Positions 26,698 to 35,209 of a stretch of 64,000 nt of DNA are shown here, piece by piece. The translations under genes and the position numbers were made by a program. Within the stretch, counting starts at the first letter, position 1; each line of letters opens with the position of its first letter. Origin of the DNA: RH-AL1 sp050013235 (GTDB taxonomy: Bacteria; Pseudomonadota; Alphaproteobacteria; Rhizobiales; Beijerinckiaceae); contig JBEKFQ010000004.1 in the NCBI GenBank assembly GCA_050013235.1, positions 41,092 through 105,091 of the forward strand, read 5' to 3'. The notes beneath the pieces were generated by a model. That model was not told the origin of the DNA. It saw nothing but the letters and a program-made list of their open reading frames with translations, and did not search any database.

Positions 26698-27051
26698 ATG
26701 GCCAAAAAAGAAATAGTTAAAAAAGACGTCGCGAAAAAAGACGCCGCTAGCCCAGCAGAAAAGAAAGCGGCTCTTCCGCTCTTGACGACGACGGACATCA
26801 GCGAGCATCTCGCGACCTCGTTCGACATTCCGAAATCGCATGCCAAAGCCTATTTGGTGGAATCCATCGCGCTCATCGGCAAGCACTTGAAGAAGGGCGC
26901 CAAGGTCCGCCTCTCGGGTCTCGGGATCTTCCAAGTCAAAAAGCGCGCCGCACGCAAGGGCCGCAACCCCAACACCGGGGCCGCGATCAAGATCAAAGCA
27001 ACGAAGCGCGTCGCCTTCGCGGCCGCGCGCGATTTGAAGGCCAAACTTTAG
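26698..27051 (+). CDS. HU-family DNA-binding protein with basic N-terminal extension
   Basis: A 117-residue nucleoid protein. Residues about 28-117 are an HU/IHF domain ending in the DNA-embracing arm GRNPNTGAAIKIKATKRVAF with its intercalating proline and the closing AARDLKAKL. The first 25 residues are Lys/Ala-rich (AKKEIVKKDVAKKDAA), an extension that ordinary 90-residue HU lacks and that could add non-specific DNA contacts. A terminator follows 60 bases after the stop. Confidence 0.9.
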   Translation: MAKKEIVKKDVAKKDAASPAEKKAALPLLTTTDISEHLATSFDIPKSHAKAYLVESIALIGKHLKKGAKVRLSGLGIFQVKKRAARKGRNPNTGAAIKIKATKRVAFAAARDLKAKL

Positions 27052-27111
27052 TCTTGTTTGGCCAGCGGAACGTCATCTTCCCGTTGGCCAGTTCAAATAC
27101 GAGCAAAAGCG

Positions 27112-27142
27112 CCAAGGCCGCGGCGACGCGCCTTGGTTTTTT
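27112..27142 (+). terminator. intrinsic terminator after HU gene
   Basis: CCAAGGC at 27112-27118 pairs with GCCTTGG at 27130-27136 and is followed directly by six T residues. Orientation fits the HU gene. Confidence 0.85.
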
Positions 27143-27309
27143 GTATTCGACTTAAGTCGACGCGCCATCCACTGCGCATGCGCGATTATTTTCGGTTGCA
27201 GCGCAAGATGATCGATAGCGCAAAAACAAACAAAAGACACTGAACGCAAAGCGTTTACAGAATTTTTAGTTCCCCCTCGATATGATTTTCCCTGTTAAGG
27301 GGTTTTCAT

Positions 27310-29712
27310 ATGCTCGATGGTCTTAAGTTCCGGATTCCAGCTGTCAATGTCGGGCTGGCGCTCGTCAGCGTTGCCACAATGGCGTTTCTCAGTTGGCAAA
27401 CGGCGCAAAGCGGCCTCATCGGCGCGGCTAAAGACCGGCTCCAATTCGCCGCCACCGCGCGCAAGAGCAGCGTCGAACAGATCTTCGACCGCGTTCAATC
27501 CGATTTGTCCTATCTCGCGGCGAATTCCAACGTCACCAGCAATTTTTCGGACCTCGCCGAGAATCTCGACCCGGCATCCCCTGAATTCGCCAAAATCATC
27601 GAAGGTTTCACATCGCCCAAATCCGCCGGAGAACGCTTGGCCCTGGATGGCCACGAGCAAGGGACAATGTATGGACGCCGGCATTTCAAACTGCACGAGC
27701 CCGTCCGTAAGCTGCTCGAGCACCCCGGCTATGCCGATGTTCTGCTGATCGACGACAAAGACCGTATTATCTATACCGCCACCAAGGGCGCTGACTTTAG
27801 CCATGCGCTGAGCGAACCCGCCCTGCAAACGACGGGGCTCGCCCGCCTGATCGAGCGGATGAAAAAAGCCGGCGAGAATGCGATTCTTTATGAAGATTTC
27901 GCGGCCTATCCCGTCGACTCCGCGCCCTCCGCTTTCCTTGCCAAGCCCATGACGCGCCGGGGCAATGCCGCCATGGGGACGGCGCAAGCCGATATCCGTA
28001 TCGGCTATATCGTCCTGCGGCTCGATCCGAAATTACTCGGCGTTTTGGCGCAGCGCGAGGGCCTGGGCGACACCGGGCAAATCTTCGCGATGGGGGCCGA
28101 CAAGCTGTTACGCAGCCAACCGCCGCTGAATGCGGCCGTGACGCCAGGACATGCGGTTGGCGATCTCGGCCTATCGAATGATGATCTCGCCGCGGGAGCC
28201 CCATTTCAATACGCCCCCGCCACGGGCGGCAACCATATCGCGGCGGCGGCCGGCGTCGATGTGCTCGGCGCGCATTGGACGCTGATCGCGGAACAATCAA
28301 CGGACGAGGCGCTCCGCGCGGTCAATAGCCTCAAACATACGCTGCTATGGAGCTCGCTGATCATTGTCGCGCTGACCGTTGTCGCGGGCATCGTCATGGC
28401 CGGCAGCATCGTCAAGCCTATCCTTGGAATCGCGCAACGCATGCAACGCCTTTCGGCCGGCGCCATCGCCGAACCCGTCGACGGCCAACAGCGCCGCGAC
28501 GAAATCGGGATCATGGCGCGCGCGGTTCAGGTCTTCAAGGACAATGCCTTAGCCTTGCAGCAAAGCCAGACCGAAGCCGTAGAGCAACGGCGCCTGCAAG
28601 AAGAAGAGCGCGCCCGGAACGAAGCCGTGCGCGCCAAGGCCGCGGAAGACGTGAACAGTGTCGTCACCGCCATCGCCCAAGGCCTGTCTCATCTCGCCAA
28701 TGGCGATTTGACCTTCAACCTCTCCACTGCTTTCCCGCCGGATTACGAGAAGCTGCGCGCCGATTTCAACGAGGCCATGGAGCAGCTTCGCGAGACGATC
28801 CGCCTCGTCGCCGGCAATACCGAAAGCATGCGGTCGGGCACCGGCGAAATCAGCCAGACCTCATCCGATCTCGCCCGCCGCACCGCCCAACAGGCGAGCA
28901 GCTTGGAACAGGTCGCCAATTCACTGAGCCAAGTGACGGCAACCGTTCGCAAGACCGCCGAAAGCGCGGAACAAGCCCGCACCGTCGTGACCGCGGCCAA
29001 AAGCGAGGCCGAACAATCCGGCCGCGTTGTCCAAGACACCGTTGCGGCGATGACCGAAATCGAAAAATCCTCGGGCCAGATCAATCAGATCATCGGGGTC
29101 ATCGACGAGATCGCCTTCCAGACGAGCCTGCTGGCCCTGAATGCCGGCGTCGAGGCGGCGCGCGCGGGCGATGCCGGGCGCGGCTTCGCCGTGGTCGCCT
29201 CCGAAGTCCGCGGGCTCTCCCAACGTTCGGCCGAAGCCGCCAAGGAGATCAAGACGCTCATCTCCGCCTCGGCCACGCAAGTCGCGGCAGGCGTCGCCTT
29301 GGTCGGCGAAACCGGCCGCGCCTTGGCCCGGATCTCGGCTCAAGTCGTCGAAATCAATGGCGTCGTGTCCAATATCGCGGCGGCCGCGAAGGAACAGGCC
29401 GCGGGCCTCGCCGAGGTCAATACGGCGATGAGCGACATGGACCAAGTGACGCAGCAAAACGCGGCCATGGTCGAGGAGGCCACCGAGGCCAATCAAGCGC
29501 TGGCCAGCGAAGCCGATGGCCTCTCGACCCTGGTGGGCCGCTTCCGCACCGGCGGGGAAAAGAAACGGCCCAGCCCCGCGCCGGCACGCTCCACGCCCAC
29601 GCCAGTGCAATCCCCCTCGCGCGGCCCCGCATCACGCATCGTAAACACCGCGACGGCGATGAAAACAGTCTCCCAGACCGCCCCCGCCGAACAGGGCTGG
29701 GACGAGTTCTAG
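27310..29712 (+). CDS. methyl-accepting chemotaxis protein with C-terminal GWDEF pentapeptide
   Basis: An 800-residue transmembrane chemoreceptor. TM1 lies near residues 12-30, a periplasmic sensory region of about 310 residues follows, and TM2 is at about 343-368 (SLIIVALTVVAGIVMAGS). One HAMP domain follows TM2 and a second HAMP-like unit (LSHLANGDLTFNL) lies near 455-495. The signalling hairpin tip is IDEIAFQTSLLALNAGVEAA at about residue 600. The last five residues are GWDEF after a Pro/Ser/Thr-rich linker, resembling the NWETF-type tether for CheR/CheB. No che genes are in the window. The sensed ligand is unknown. Confidence 0.95.
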   Translation: MLDGLKFRIPAVNVGLALVSVATMAFLSWQTAQSGLIGAAKDRLQFAATARKSSVEQIFDRVQSDLSYLAANSNVTSNFSDLAENLDPASPEFAKIIEGFTSPKSAGERLALDGHEQGTMYGRRHFKLHEPVRKLLEHPGYADVLLIDDKDRIIYTATKGADFSHALSEPALQTTGLARLIERMKKAGENAILYEDFAAYPVDSAPSAFLAKPMTRRGNAAMGTAQADIRIGYIVLRLDPKLLGVLAQREGLGDTGQIFAMGADKLLRSQPPLNAAVTPGHAVGDLGLSNDDLAAGAPFQYAPATGGNHIAAAAGVDVLGAHWTLIAEQSTDEALRAVNSLKHTLLWSSLIIVALTVVAGIVMAGSIVKPILGIAQRMQRLSAGAIAEPVDGQQRRDEIGIMARAVQVFKDNALALQQSQTEAVEQRRLQEEERARNEAVRAKAAEDVNSVVTAIAQGLSHLANGDLTFNLSTAFPPDYEKLRADFNEAMEQLRETIRLVAGNTESMRSGTGEISQTSSDLARRTAQQASSLEQVANSLSQVTATVRKTAESAEQARTVVTAAKSEAEQSGRVVQDTVAAMTEIEKSSGQINQIIGVIDEIAFQTSLLALNAGVEAARAGDAGRGFAVVASEVRGLSQRSAEAAKEIKTLISASATQVAAGVALVGETGRALARISAQVVEINGVVSNIAAAAKEQAAGLAEVNTAMSDMDQVTQQNAAMVEEATEANQALASEADGLSTLVGRFRTGGEKKRPSPAPARSTPTPVQSPSRGPASRIVNTATAMKTVSQTAPAEQGWDEF

Positions 29713-29818
29713 GCGGGGCCGGACGTCGCTGGACGTGGGGTGGCGAGGAACTTGGCGCCGTGCACCCCGATCACGTCGGTGGTTTGAGCCAACACTTTAA
29801 CGAGAGCCGCGACCTGCT

Positions 29819-29841
29819 CCTCTCCCCCTTGTGGGGAGAGG
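29819..29841. repeat. CCTCTCCCC/GGGGAGAGG hairpin
   Basis: A 9-bp perfect inverted repeat with a five-base loop, followed by GTTGGGAGTGGGGG. This is a widespread kind of intergenic element in Hyphomicrobiales. It lies between the converging chemoreceptor and DUF779 genes. Confidence 0.65.
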
Positions 29842-29958
29842 TTGGGAGTGGGGGTTCTCCCAATCTGCTTCAGACCGGCACGCACGGCGCGGCCCTCATC
29901 CATCCCGCGCTGACGCGAGGGCTACCTTCTCCGGCGCGCGGGAGGCGGGAAGCCCCCC

Positions 29959-30333
29959 CTACGTCACCGGCTCCAACGCCGCCAATTCCTCATCCGTGAA
30001 CACCCGGCCTCGCGTCAAAAACCGCACGTCGCGGCCGTTTTCGAGGCTGAACATGCCGCCACGGCCCGGGACGACGTCGATGATGAGCTGGGTATGTTTC
30101 CAATATTCGAATTGCGAGCGGCTGATATACACCTCGGCGCCGCCGATGGTGCCGAGATGCACGTCGCGGTCGCCGACGATGAAATCGGAGACAGGGTAGC
30201 ACATCGGCGAAGACCCGTCGCAACAGCCGCCGGATTGATGAAACAGCACCGGGCCGTAGTCGTGACGCAGAGTGCGGATCAATTCGATCGCGGCAGGCGT
30301 TGCCATCACGCGGAGAAGGGATGGATCGGACAT
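29959..30333 (-). CDS. DUF779 protein linked to aldehyde dehydrogenase
   Basis: A 124-residue DUF779 protein. Family marks are VLFHQSGGCCDGSSPMCYP with its cysteine cluster, and VYISRSQFEYWKHTQLIIDVVPGRGGMFSLE. DUF779 genes usually sit directly after AcoR-controlled acetaldehyde dehydrogenase genes, as here, 155 bases after the dehydrogenase stop. The cysteines suggest metal or redox binding; the function is not established. I use ATG 30333, nine bases after AGGA; ATG 30342 abuts the site. Confidence 0.88.
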   Translation of the reverse strand: MSDPSLLRVMATPAAIELIRTLRHDYGPVLFHQSGGCCDGSSPMCYPVSDFIVGDRDVHLGTIGGAEVYISRSQFEYWKHTQLIIDVVPGRGGMFSLENGRDVRFLTRGRVFTDEELAALEPVT

Positions 30334-30488
30334 GCGGGACATTCCTCGAAACAGCGTTTCAATCCGGCACCAAACTATTTCACCCTAAAGCAAAGAACCG
30401 GCGCCCTCGCGGGACACCGGTCCTTTTTACATCGTGCGCGAACAAACACCAACTGGGCTATATGGCCCAGCTGGATCTCGCCCCGGGC

Positions 30489-32009
30489 TTAGAAGAAGCC
30501 GAGCTTCTTCGGGCTATAGCTGACCAGCATGTTCTTGGTCTGCTGATAGTGATCGAGCATCATGCGATGGTTTTCGCGGCCGATGCCGGATTGCTTGTAA
30601 CCGCCGAAGGCCGCGTGAGCGGGATAGGCGTGGTAGCAGTTTGTCCACACACGGCCTGCTTGAATGCCGCGGCCGAAGCGATAGGCGCGGGTTCCGTCGC
30701 GAGTCCAGACGCCGGCGCCAAGACCGTAAAGCGTGTCGTTGGCGATGGCGAGAGCATCCGCATCATCCTTGAAGGTCGTGACCGACAGCACGGGGCCGAA
30801 GATCTCTTCCTGGAAGATGCGCATTTTATTGTGGCCCTTGAAGACCGTCGGCTGAACGTAATAACCGCCGGCCAGGTCGCCCTCGAGATTGGCACGTCCG
30901 CCGCCCGTCAGAAGCTGCGCGCCTTCCTGCTTGCCTATATCGATGTAGGACAGGATCTTTTCGAGCTGTTCGGAAGAGGCCTGCGCGCCGATCATCGTCG
31001 TGGGATCGAGTGGCGAACCTTGCTTGATCGCCTTGACCCGGCGGACAGCCGCGTCGATGAACCGGTCATAGATCGATTCGTGGATCAGAGCGCGGCTGGG
31101 GCAAGTACAAACCTCGCCTTGGTTCAGCGCGAACATCGCGAAGCCTTCGAGGGCCTTGTCGAAGAAATCGTCGTCCTCGCGCGCCACATCGGCGAAGAAG
31201 ATGTTTGGCGATTTCCCACCTAGTTCGAGCGTCACGGGGATCAAATTCTGCGACGCATATTGCATGATCAACCGTCCCGTCGTCGTCTCGCCGGTGAAGG
31301 CGATCTTGGCGATGCGGGGGCTGGATGCGAGCGGCTTACCGCATTCGAGACCGAAGCCGTTGACGACGTTCAACACGCCGGGAGGCAAGAGGTCGCCGAT
31401 CAATTCCATGAGAAGCAGAATCGAAGCCGGGGTCTGTTCGGCTGGCTTCAACACGATGCAATTGCCGGCGGCGAGCGCGGGCGCGAGCTTCCATACGGCC
31501 ATCAGCAGCGGGAAGTTCCAGGGAATGATCTGGCCGACCACGCCGAGCGGCTCATGGAAGTGATAAGCGACCATGTCGTGATCGATTTCCGAAATGCCGC
31601 CTTCCTGCGCGCGGATACAGCCGGCGAAATAGCGGAAATGATCGATCGCCAGCGGAATATCCGCATGGGTCGTCTCGCGGATCGGCTTCCCGTTGTCCCA
31701 TGTCTCGGCCAAAGCGATGAGGTCGAGGTTTTCTTCCATACGATCGGCGATCTTGTTGAGGATCACGGCGCGCGTCGTTGACGAGGTTTGGCCCCACGCG
31801 TCTTTCGCGGCATGGGCGGCATCGAGCGCCAAATCGACATCTTGCGCATCCGAGCGAGCGATCTCGCAAATGACCTTTCCGTTGACCGGGGAGGTATTTT
31901 CGAAATACCGGCCAGCGACGGGATCGGTGAATTTGCCGTTGATGAAATTGCCGTAACGAGCTTTGTAGGGCGACTTGGTTGCGTCGCCGAGAAATTCTGG
32001 TTTGTTCAC
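30489..32009 (-). CDS. NAD-dependent aldehyde dehydrogenase (AldB/ExaC/AcoD type)
   Basis: A 506-residue aldehyde dehydrogenase that oxidises acetaldehyde or similar aldehydes to the acid with NAD. It has the cofactor segment VVGQIIPWNFPLLMAVWK, AFTGETTTGRLI, the catalytic Glu in LELGGKSPNIFF and the nucleophile Cys in NQGEVCTCPSR. Its opening KPEFLGDATKSPYKARYGNFING matches the ExaC/AcoD group tied to ethanol and acetoin use. The start is GTG at 32009 with a strong GGGAGGAG upstream. A sigma-54 promoter lies about 34 bases upstream and a divergent AcoR-type activator gene beyond it, so induction by aldehyde or alcohol through the activator is likely. Confidence 0.94.
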   Translation of the reverse strand: MNKPEFLGDATKSPYKARYGNFINGKFTDPVAGRYFENTSPVNGKVICEIARSDAQDVDLALDAAHAAKDAWGQTSSTTRAVILNKIADRMEENLDLIALAETWDNGKPIRETTHADIPLAIDHFRYFAGCIRAQEGGISEIDHDMVAYHFHEPLGVVGQIIPWNFPLLMAVWKLAPALAAGNCIVLKPAEQTPASILLLMELIGDLLPPGVLNVVNGFGLECGKPLASSPRIAKIAFTGETTTGRLIMQYASQNLIPVTLELGGKSPNIFFADVAREDDDFFDKALEGFAMFALNQGEVCTCPSRALIHESIYDRFIDAAVRRVKAIKQGSPLDPTTMIGAQASSEQLEKILSYIDIGKQEGAQLLTGGGRANLEGDLAGGYYVQPTVFKGHNKMRIFQEEIFGPVLSVTTFKDDADALAIANDTLYGLGAGVWTRDGTRAYRFGRGIQAGRVWTNCYHAYPAHAAFGGYKQSGIGRENHRMMLDHYQQTKNMLVSYSPKKLGFF

Positions 32010-32042
32010 GATTATCTCCTCCCAACTAGGTGCGAGTGAGAT

Positions 32043-32058
32043 CGCAGCGCTTGTGCCA
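32043..32058 (-). promoter_or_regulatory. sigma-54 (-24/-12) promoter of the aldehyde dehydrogenase gene
   Basis: Read on the minus strand, TGGCACAAGCGCTGCG gives the -24 GG and the -12 GC separated by exactly ten bases, and matches the consensus TGGCACGnnnnTTGCA in most places. Transcription would start near 32032, placing the GTG start about 22 bases downstream. The neighbouring activator has the GAFTGA loop for contacting this sigma factor. Confidence 0.85.
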
Positions 32059-32173
32059 GCACTTGGGCGATCCGCCCTCGGTACCTACCAAATCACTGAA
32101 AAGGAAAAGAGTTTCCATTCGGCGGATGGCCATGAGACAGAGAGCCGCGGCCTCGTCCGAACGCCTGGCTAGA

Positions 32174-32212
32174 CGCAGTTTGCGACAGGTGAGACAAGTG
32201 TCGCAAACTGCG
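32174..32212. promoter_or_regulatory. 14-bp inverted repeat, probable enhancer site for the AcoR-type activator
   Basis: CGCAGTTTGCGACA and its exact reverse complement flank an 11-base spacer. It lies about 115 bases upstream of the -24 element of the aldehyde dehydrogenase promoter and 66 bases before the activator's own start codon. That is a normal enhancer distance for a sigma-54 activator and also suits self-repression. Confidence 0.8.
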
Positions 32213-32277
32213 ACGGCGACAGGTTTCAAATCCCGGTTTCCGCCCTATTCAGATCGCCGGAGGCTATTGCGAACGTC

Positions 32278-34239
32278 ATGTTCGAAAGCGTGAGAATCCC
32301 GCGTATTAGACCCAGCTCCGGGGGGCCGAAGCTTGGCCAAAGCCTGCTCGAAAACATGCAAGTCCTTCCCGCGCCCATCCTGCGGTCTTGGATGCGTTGC
32401 ACCGATCTCGGCCTCGACAGGGACGCGAAACGCCCTCTCGTCGACCCTTTGCCGGATCATGCCCTGCGGCAACTTGTCCACCGCAACGAAGAGCTACGCC
32501 GGCGCTGCCGGCCAGAACTCGAAGCGCTTTATGCGACGACGCGGGCAAGCGGTAGCATCGCCATTTTGACCAATGCCGAGGGTCTCGTTCTCGATGCCGT
32601 TGGCGATCCCAGTTTTGCCGGCCTGGCGGCGCAAGTCGCCTTGCGGCCGGGAGCGTCTTGGGCCGAGGCGGCAACGGGCACGAATGCGATTGGGGCGGCC
32701 CTCGTCGAACGCCGCGCGGTCGAAGTGAGGGGAACGCAGCATTTTTTCACCCGCAATCAGATCTTGAGCTGCGCGGCCGTGCCGATCCTCGGCCCCACCG
32801 GCGACCTCTTGGGCGTTCTCGATCTCTCCGGCAATGCGAAGGCCGATCATGGCTTCGCGCTCGGCTTCGTTCAATTGGCGGTGGATGGGATCGAGCATCG
32901 CGTCTTCGAGGCGGGATTTCCCGGCTGCGAAGTGGTGCGCCTGCATAAGGATCCCGCGCTTGTCGGCACACCGCGCGAAGGCGTGCTGGTCTTCCGGGAT
33001 CATATTCTCGTCGCCGCCAACCGGCATGGGCTCGGCCTCCTCGATCTCGAGTGGGAGGCCCTGGGGCACAAGACCTACCGGACCCTGTTTCCGAGCCAGG
33101 AGAGCGCCGGCGCGGATGCCGTTCTCCTCCGCGATACCTCGGGGCGGGTGGTCCATGCGCGCAGAACCTCGACGCCGCAAGTGTATCAGACGCCGGTCCC
33201 CAAACTCTTGATCGAGAAGTCCTTTCTGGACAAGCCGCGAGCCGCCGGAACGTCTTCCGCGCATTTCCTGGATGGGAGCGGCCAAGCGCGGCTGGCCCGC
33301 GCGACCCGGCTACTCGATGCCGGCGTCCCTGTCCTGGTGCAGGGAGAAACCGGAACCGGCAAGGAGGTCTTCGCCAGGGCCGCCCATGCCGCCAGCGCGC
33401 GTAGCGCGAAGCCATTCGTAGCCATTAATTGCACCGCTTTGCCCGAAAGCCTGATCGAGGCGGAACTGTTTGGTTACGAACCGGGTGCTTTCACCGGCGC
33501 GCGGCGCGGCGGAGCCAAGGGCCTGCTGCGCGAGGCCGATGGCGGGCTGCTGTTTCTCGATGAAATCGGCGACATGCCGCTCGGCCTTCAACCGCGCTTG
33601 TTACGGGCCTTGCAGGAACGCGAGGTTCTGCCGGTGGGCGGCGTGAAAGCCGTGCCGATCGATGTGATGGTGATTTGCGCGACCCATCGCGATCTGTCGC
33701 GGCTCGTGGCGGATGGATCGTTCCGGGCCGATCTTTATTACCGCATCGCCTCATATACGGTCGAGCTTCCCACCCTCCGGTCCCTCGGCAGCCGCGCCAC
33801 TTTGATCCGCAGCGTTTGGGAGGGGCTGGCGCCGGACGCGCGCGGCGTGACCTTGTCGGCGCCTTGCGAAGCGGCGCTCGCCGCCTATTCCTGGCCGGGC
33901 AACTACCGGCAGCTCGCCGGCAGCCTGAAAGCCATGCTCGCCTTGGCCGAAGATGGCGAATGTCTGGGGCTCGATGCCCTGCCCGCCAACATGCGTGGCG
34001 ATCCGCTTCCGGCCCTTGTCGCACGCCCAGCCCGGACGACGCCGGGCGCGGCGGACGTGCCGCGTGGCAAGCCGCGCACAGCCGGTGGTTCCGCCGGTCA
34101 GCTCGGCAGCATCGAGCGCGAGGCCATGCGCGAGGCGTTGCACGCGAGCGGCGGCAATGTCGCCCAAGCCGCCCGCCGCCTTGGAATCAGCCGCAGCACG
34201 CTCTATCGGCGCTATTTGTCCGGCGCGGAGGCTAAATAA
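32278..34239 (+). CDS. acoR: AcoR-family sigma-54-dependent transcriptional activator
   Basis: A 653-residue bacterial enhancer-binding protein. An N-terminal GAF sensory region (about residues 60-220) contains the AcoR-like LSCAAVPILGPTGDLLGVLDLSG. The central AAA+ domain has Walker A GETGTGKEVFARAAH near residue 357, the sigma-54-contacting GAFTGA near 403 and Walker B LLFLDEIGDM. A C-terminal Fis-type helix-turn-helix (GGNVAQAARRLGISRSTLYRRY) binds DNA. The presence of GAFTGA says it acts with RpoN, encoded 4 kb away. Divergent orientation to the aldehyde dehydrogenase gene points to that as the target. The inducer (acetoin, ethanol or acetaldehyde) is not shown by the sequence. Confidence 0.93.
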   Translation: MFESVRIPRIRPSSGGPKLGQSLLENMQVLPAPILRSWMRCTDLGLDRDAKRPLVDPLPDHALRQLVHRNEELRRRCRPELEALYATTRASGSIAILTNAEGLVLDAVGDPSFAGLAAQVALRPGASWAEAATGTNAIGAALVERRAVEVRGTQHFFTRNQILSCAAVPILGPTGDLLGVLDLSGNAKADHGFALGFVQLAVDGIEHRVFEAGFPGCEVVRLHKDPALVGTPREGVLVFRDHILVAANRHGLGLLDLEWEALGHKTYRTLFPSQESAGADAVLLRDTSGRVVHARRTSTPQVYQTPVPKLLIEKSFLDKPRAAGTSSAHFLDGSGQARLARATRLLDAGVPVLVQGETGTGKEVFARAAHAASARSAKPFVAINCTALPESLIEAELFGYEPGAFTGARRGGAKGLLREADGGLLFLDEIGDMPLGLQPRLLRALQEREVLPVGGVKAVPIDVMVICATHRDLSRLVADGSFRADLYYRIASYTVELPTLRSLGSRATLIRSVWEGLAPDARGVTLSAPCEAALAAYSWPGNYRQLAGSLKAMLALAEDGECLGLDALPANMRGDPLPALVARPARTTPGAADVPRGKPRTAGGSAGQLGSIEREAMREALHASGGNVAQAARRLGISRSTLYRRYLSGAEAK

Positions 34240-34253
34240 GGGCCGTGGAACTC

Positions 34254-34300
34254 GAGCACGTCCCGGAAAAGTCACGGATTTTTCGATCGAGGACATGCTC
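34254..34300. repeat. dispersed palindromic repeat, copy B
   Basis: Outer arms GAGCACGTCC and GGACATGCTC, inner motif CCGGAAAAGTCACGG, then TTTCGATCGAGG. The flank that follows (ACCTCCTTAGTAAGAGAGCG) is shared with copies C and D. It lies between the AcoR-type gene and the RNase D gene. Confidence 0.85.
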
Positions 34301-34509
34301 TACCTCCTTAGTAAGAGAGCGGGACGGGCGAGATGGTTGCCCCGCCAGTGCCGCAATTTTAGCGGCAATTACCGGTCGACCAGGTCTCGGGCCTCAGGCA
34401 CGAACGCCCGCCGGGCTTTTGCATGTGGAATCAGCTCGATTTTCTAAGTAGGAATGAGCGGTTTCTCCCACCTGGACGATTTTGGTGGGTGGAAGACGGG
34501 AACGACGGC

Positions 34510-35124
34510 ATGACGATCCGATTACATCACGGTGATCTCCCCGCCGGCTATGCCGCGGGCGATGCGATCGCGATCGATACCGAGACTTTGGGCCTGGTGC
34601 CCCGGCGCGACCGGCTCTGCGTCGTCCAGCTCTCGCGCGGGGATGGCATGGCCGATGTCGTGCAAATCGCGCCTCACCAGACCAGCGCGCCGGTTTTGCA
34701 GAGCCTTTTGACGGATCGGTCCATCACCAAGCTGTTTCATTACGCACGGTTCGATATCGCTATTCTTTACAAGACCCTCGGGATCCTCGCCGAACCGCTC
34801 TATTGCACCAAGATCGCCTCGAAACTGGCGCGGACCTATACGGACCGGCATGGGCTGAAGGATCTCGTGAAGGAACTTCTCGGCGTGGATTTGTCGAAAC
34901 AGCAGCAATCCTCGGATTGGGGCGCGCCCGTGCTGAGCGAGGCGCAACTCGCCTATGCCGCCTCGGATGTGCTGCATCTTCACGCCCTGCGGGCCAAGCT
35001 CGACGCCATGCTCGTACGCGAGGACCGGACCCAGTACGCGCAAGCCGCCTTTGCCTTTCTGCCCATCCGCGCGCAACTCGATTTGGCGGGCTGGCCAGAG
35101 ACGGATATTTTCTCTCACGATTGA
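34510..35124 (+). CDS. rnd: ribonuclease D-like 3'-5' exonuclease
   Basis: A 204-residue DEDDy exonuclease consisting of the catalytic domain only, without the HRDC domains of full-length RNase D. Motif ExoI is AIDTETLGLV, ExoII contains LFHYARFDIAIL and ExoIII is AYAASDVLHLHAL with the conserved Tyr. This short form is standard just upstream of lptC in Hyphomicrobiales. ATG 34510 is chosen because conserved sequence begins there; the frame is open upstream through the repeat region. The role is likely RNA 3'-end trimming. Confidence 0.93.
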   Translation: MTIRLHHGDLPAGYAAGDAIAIDTETLGLVPRRDRLCVVQLSRGDGMADVVQIAPHQTSAPVLQSLLTDRSITKLFHYARFDIAILYKTLGILAEPLYCTKIASKLARTYTDRHGLKDLVKELLGVDLSKQQQSSDWGAPVLSEAQLAYAASDVLHLHALRAKLDAMLVREDRTQYAQAAFAFLPIRAQLDLAGWPETDIFSHD

Positions 35125-35209
35125 TCGCGCGGATCCGCCCGCGCCTTGCCTTCGCCGCTCTCCCAGCGCAAACAGGATGTATCGGTCCTTTGTCCTCAAC
35201 TGGAGTGTC

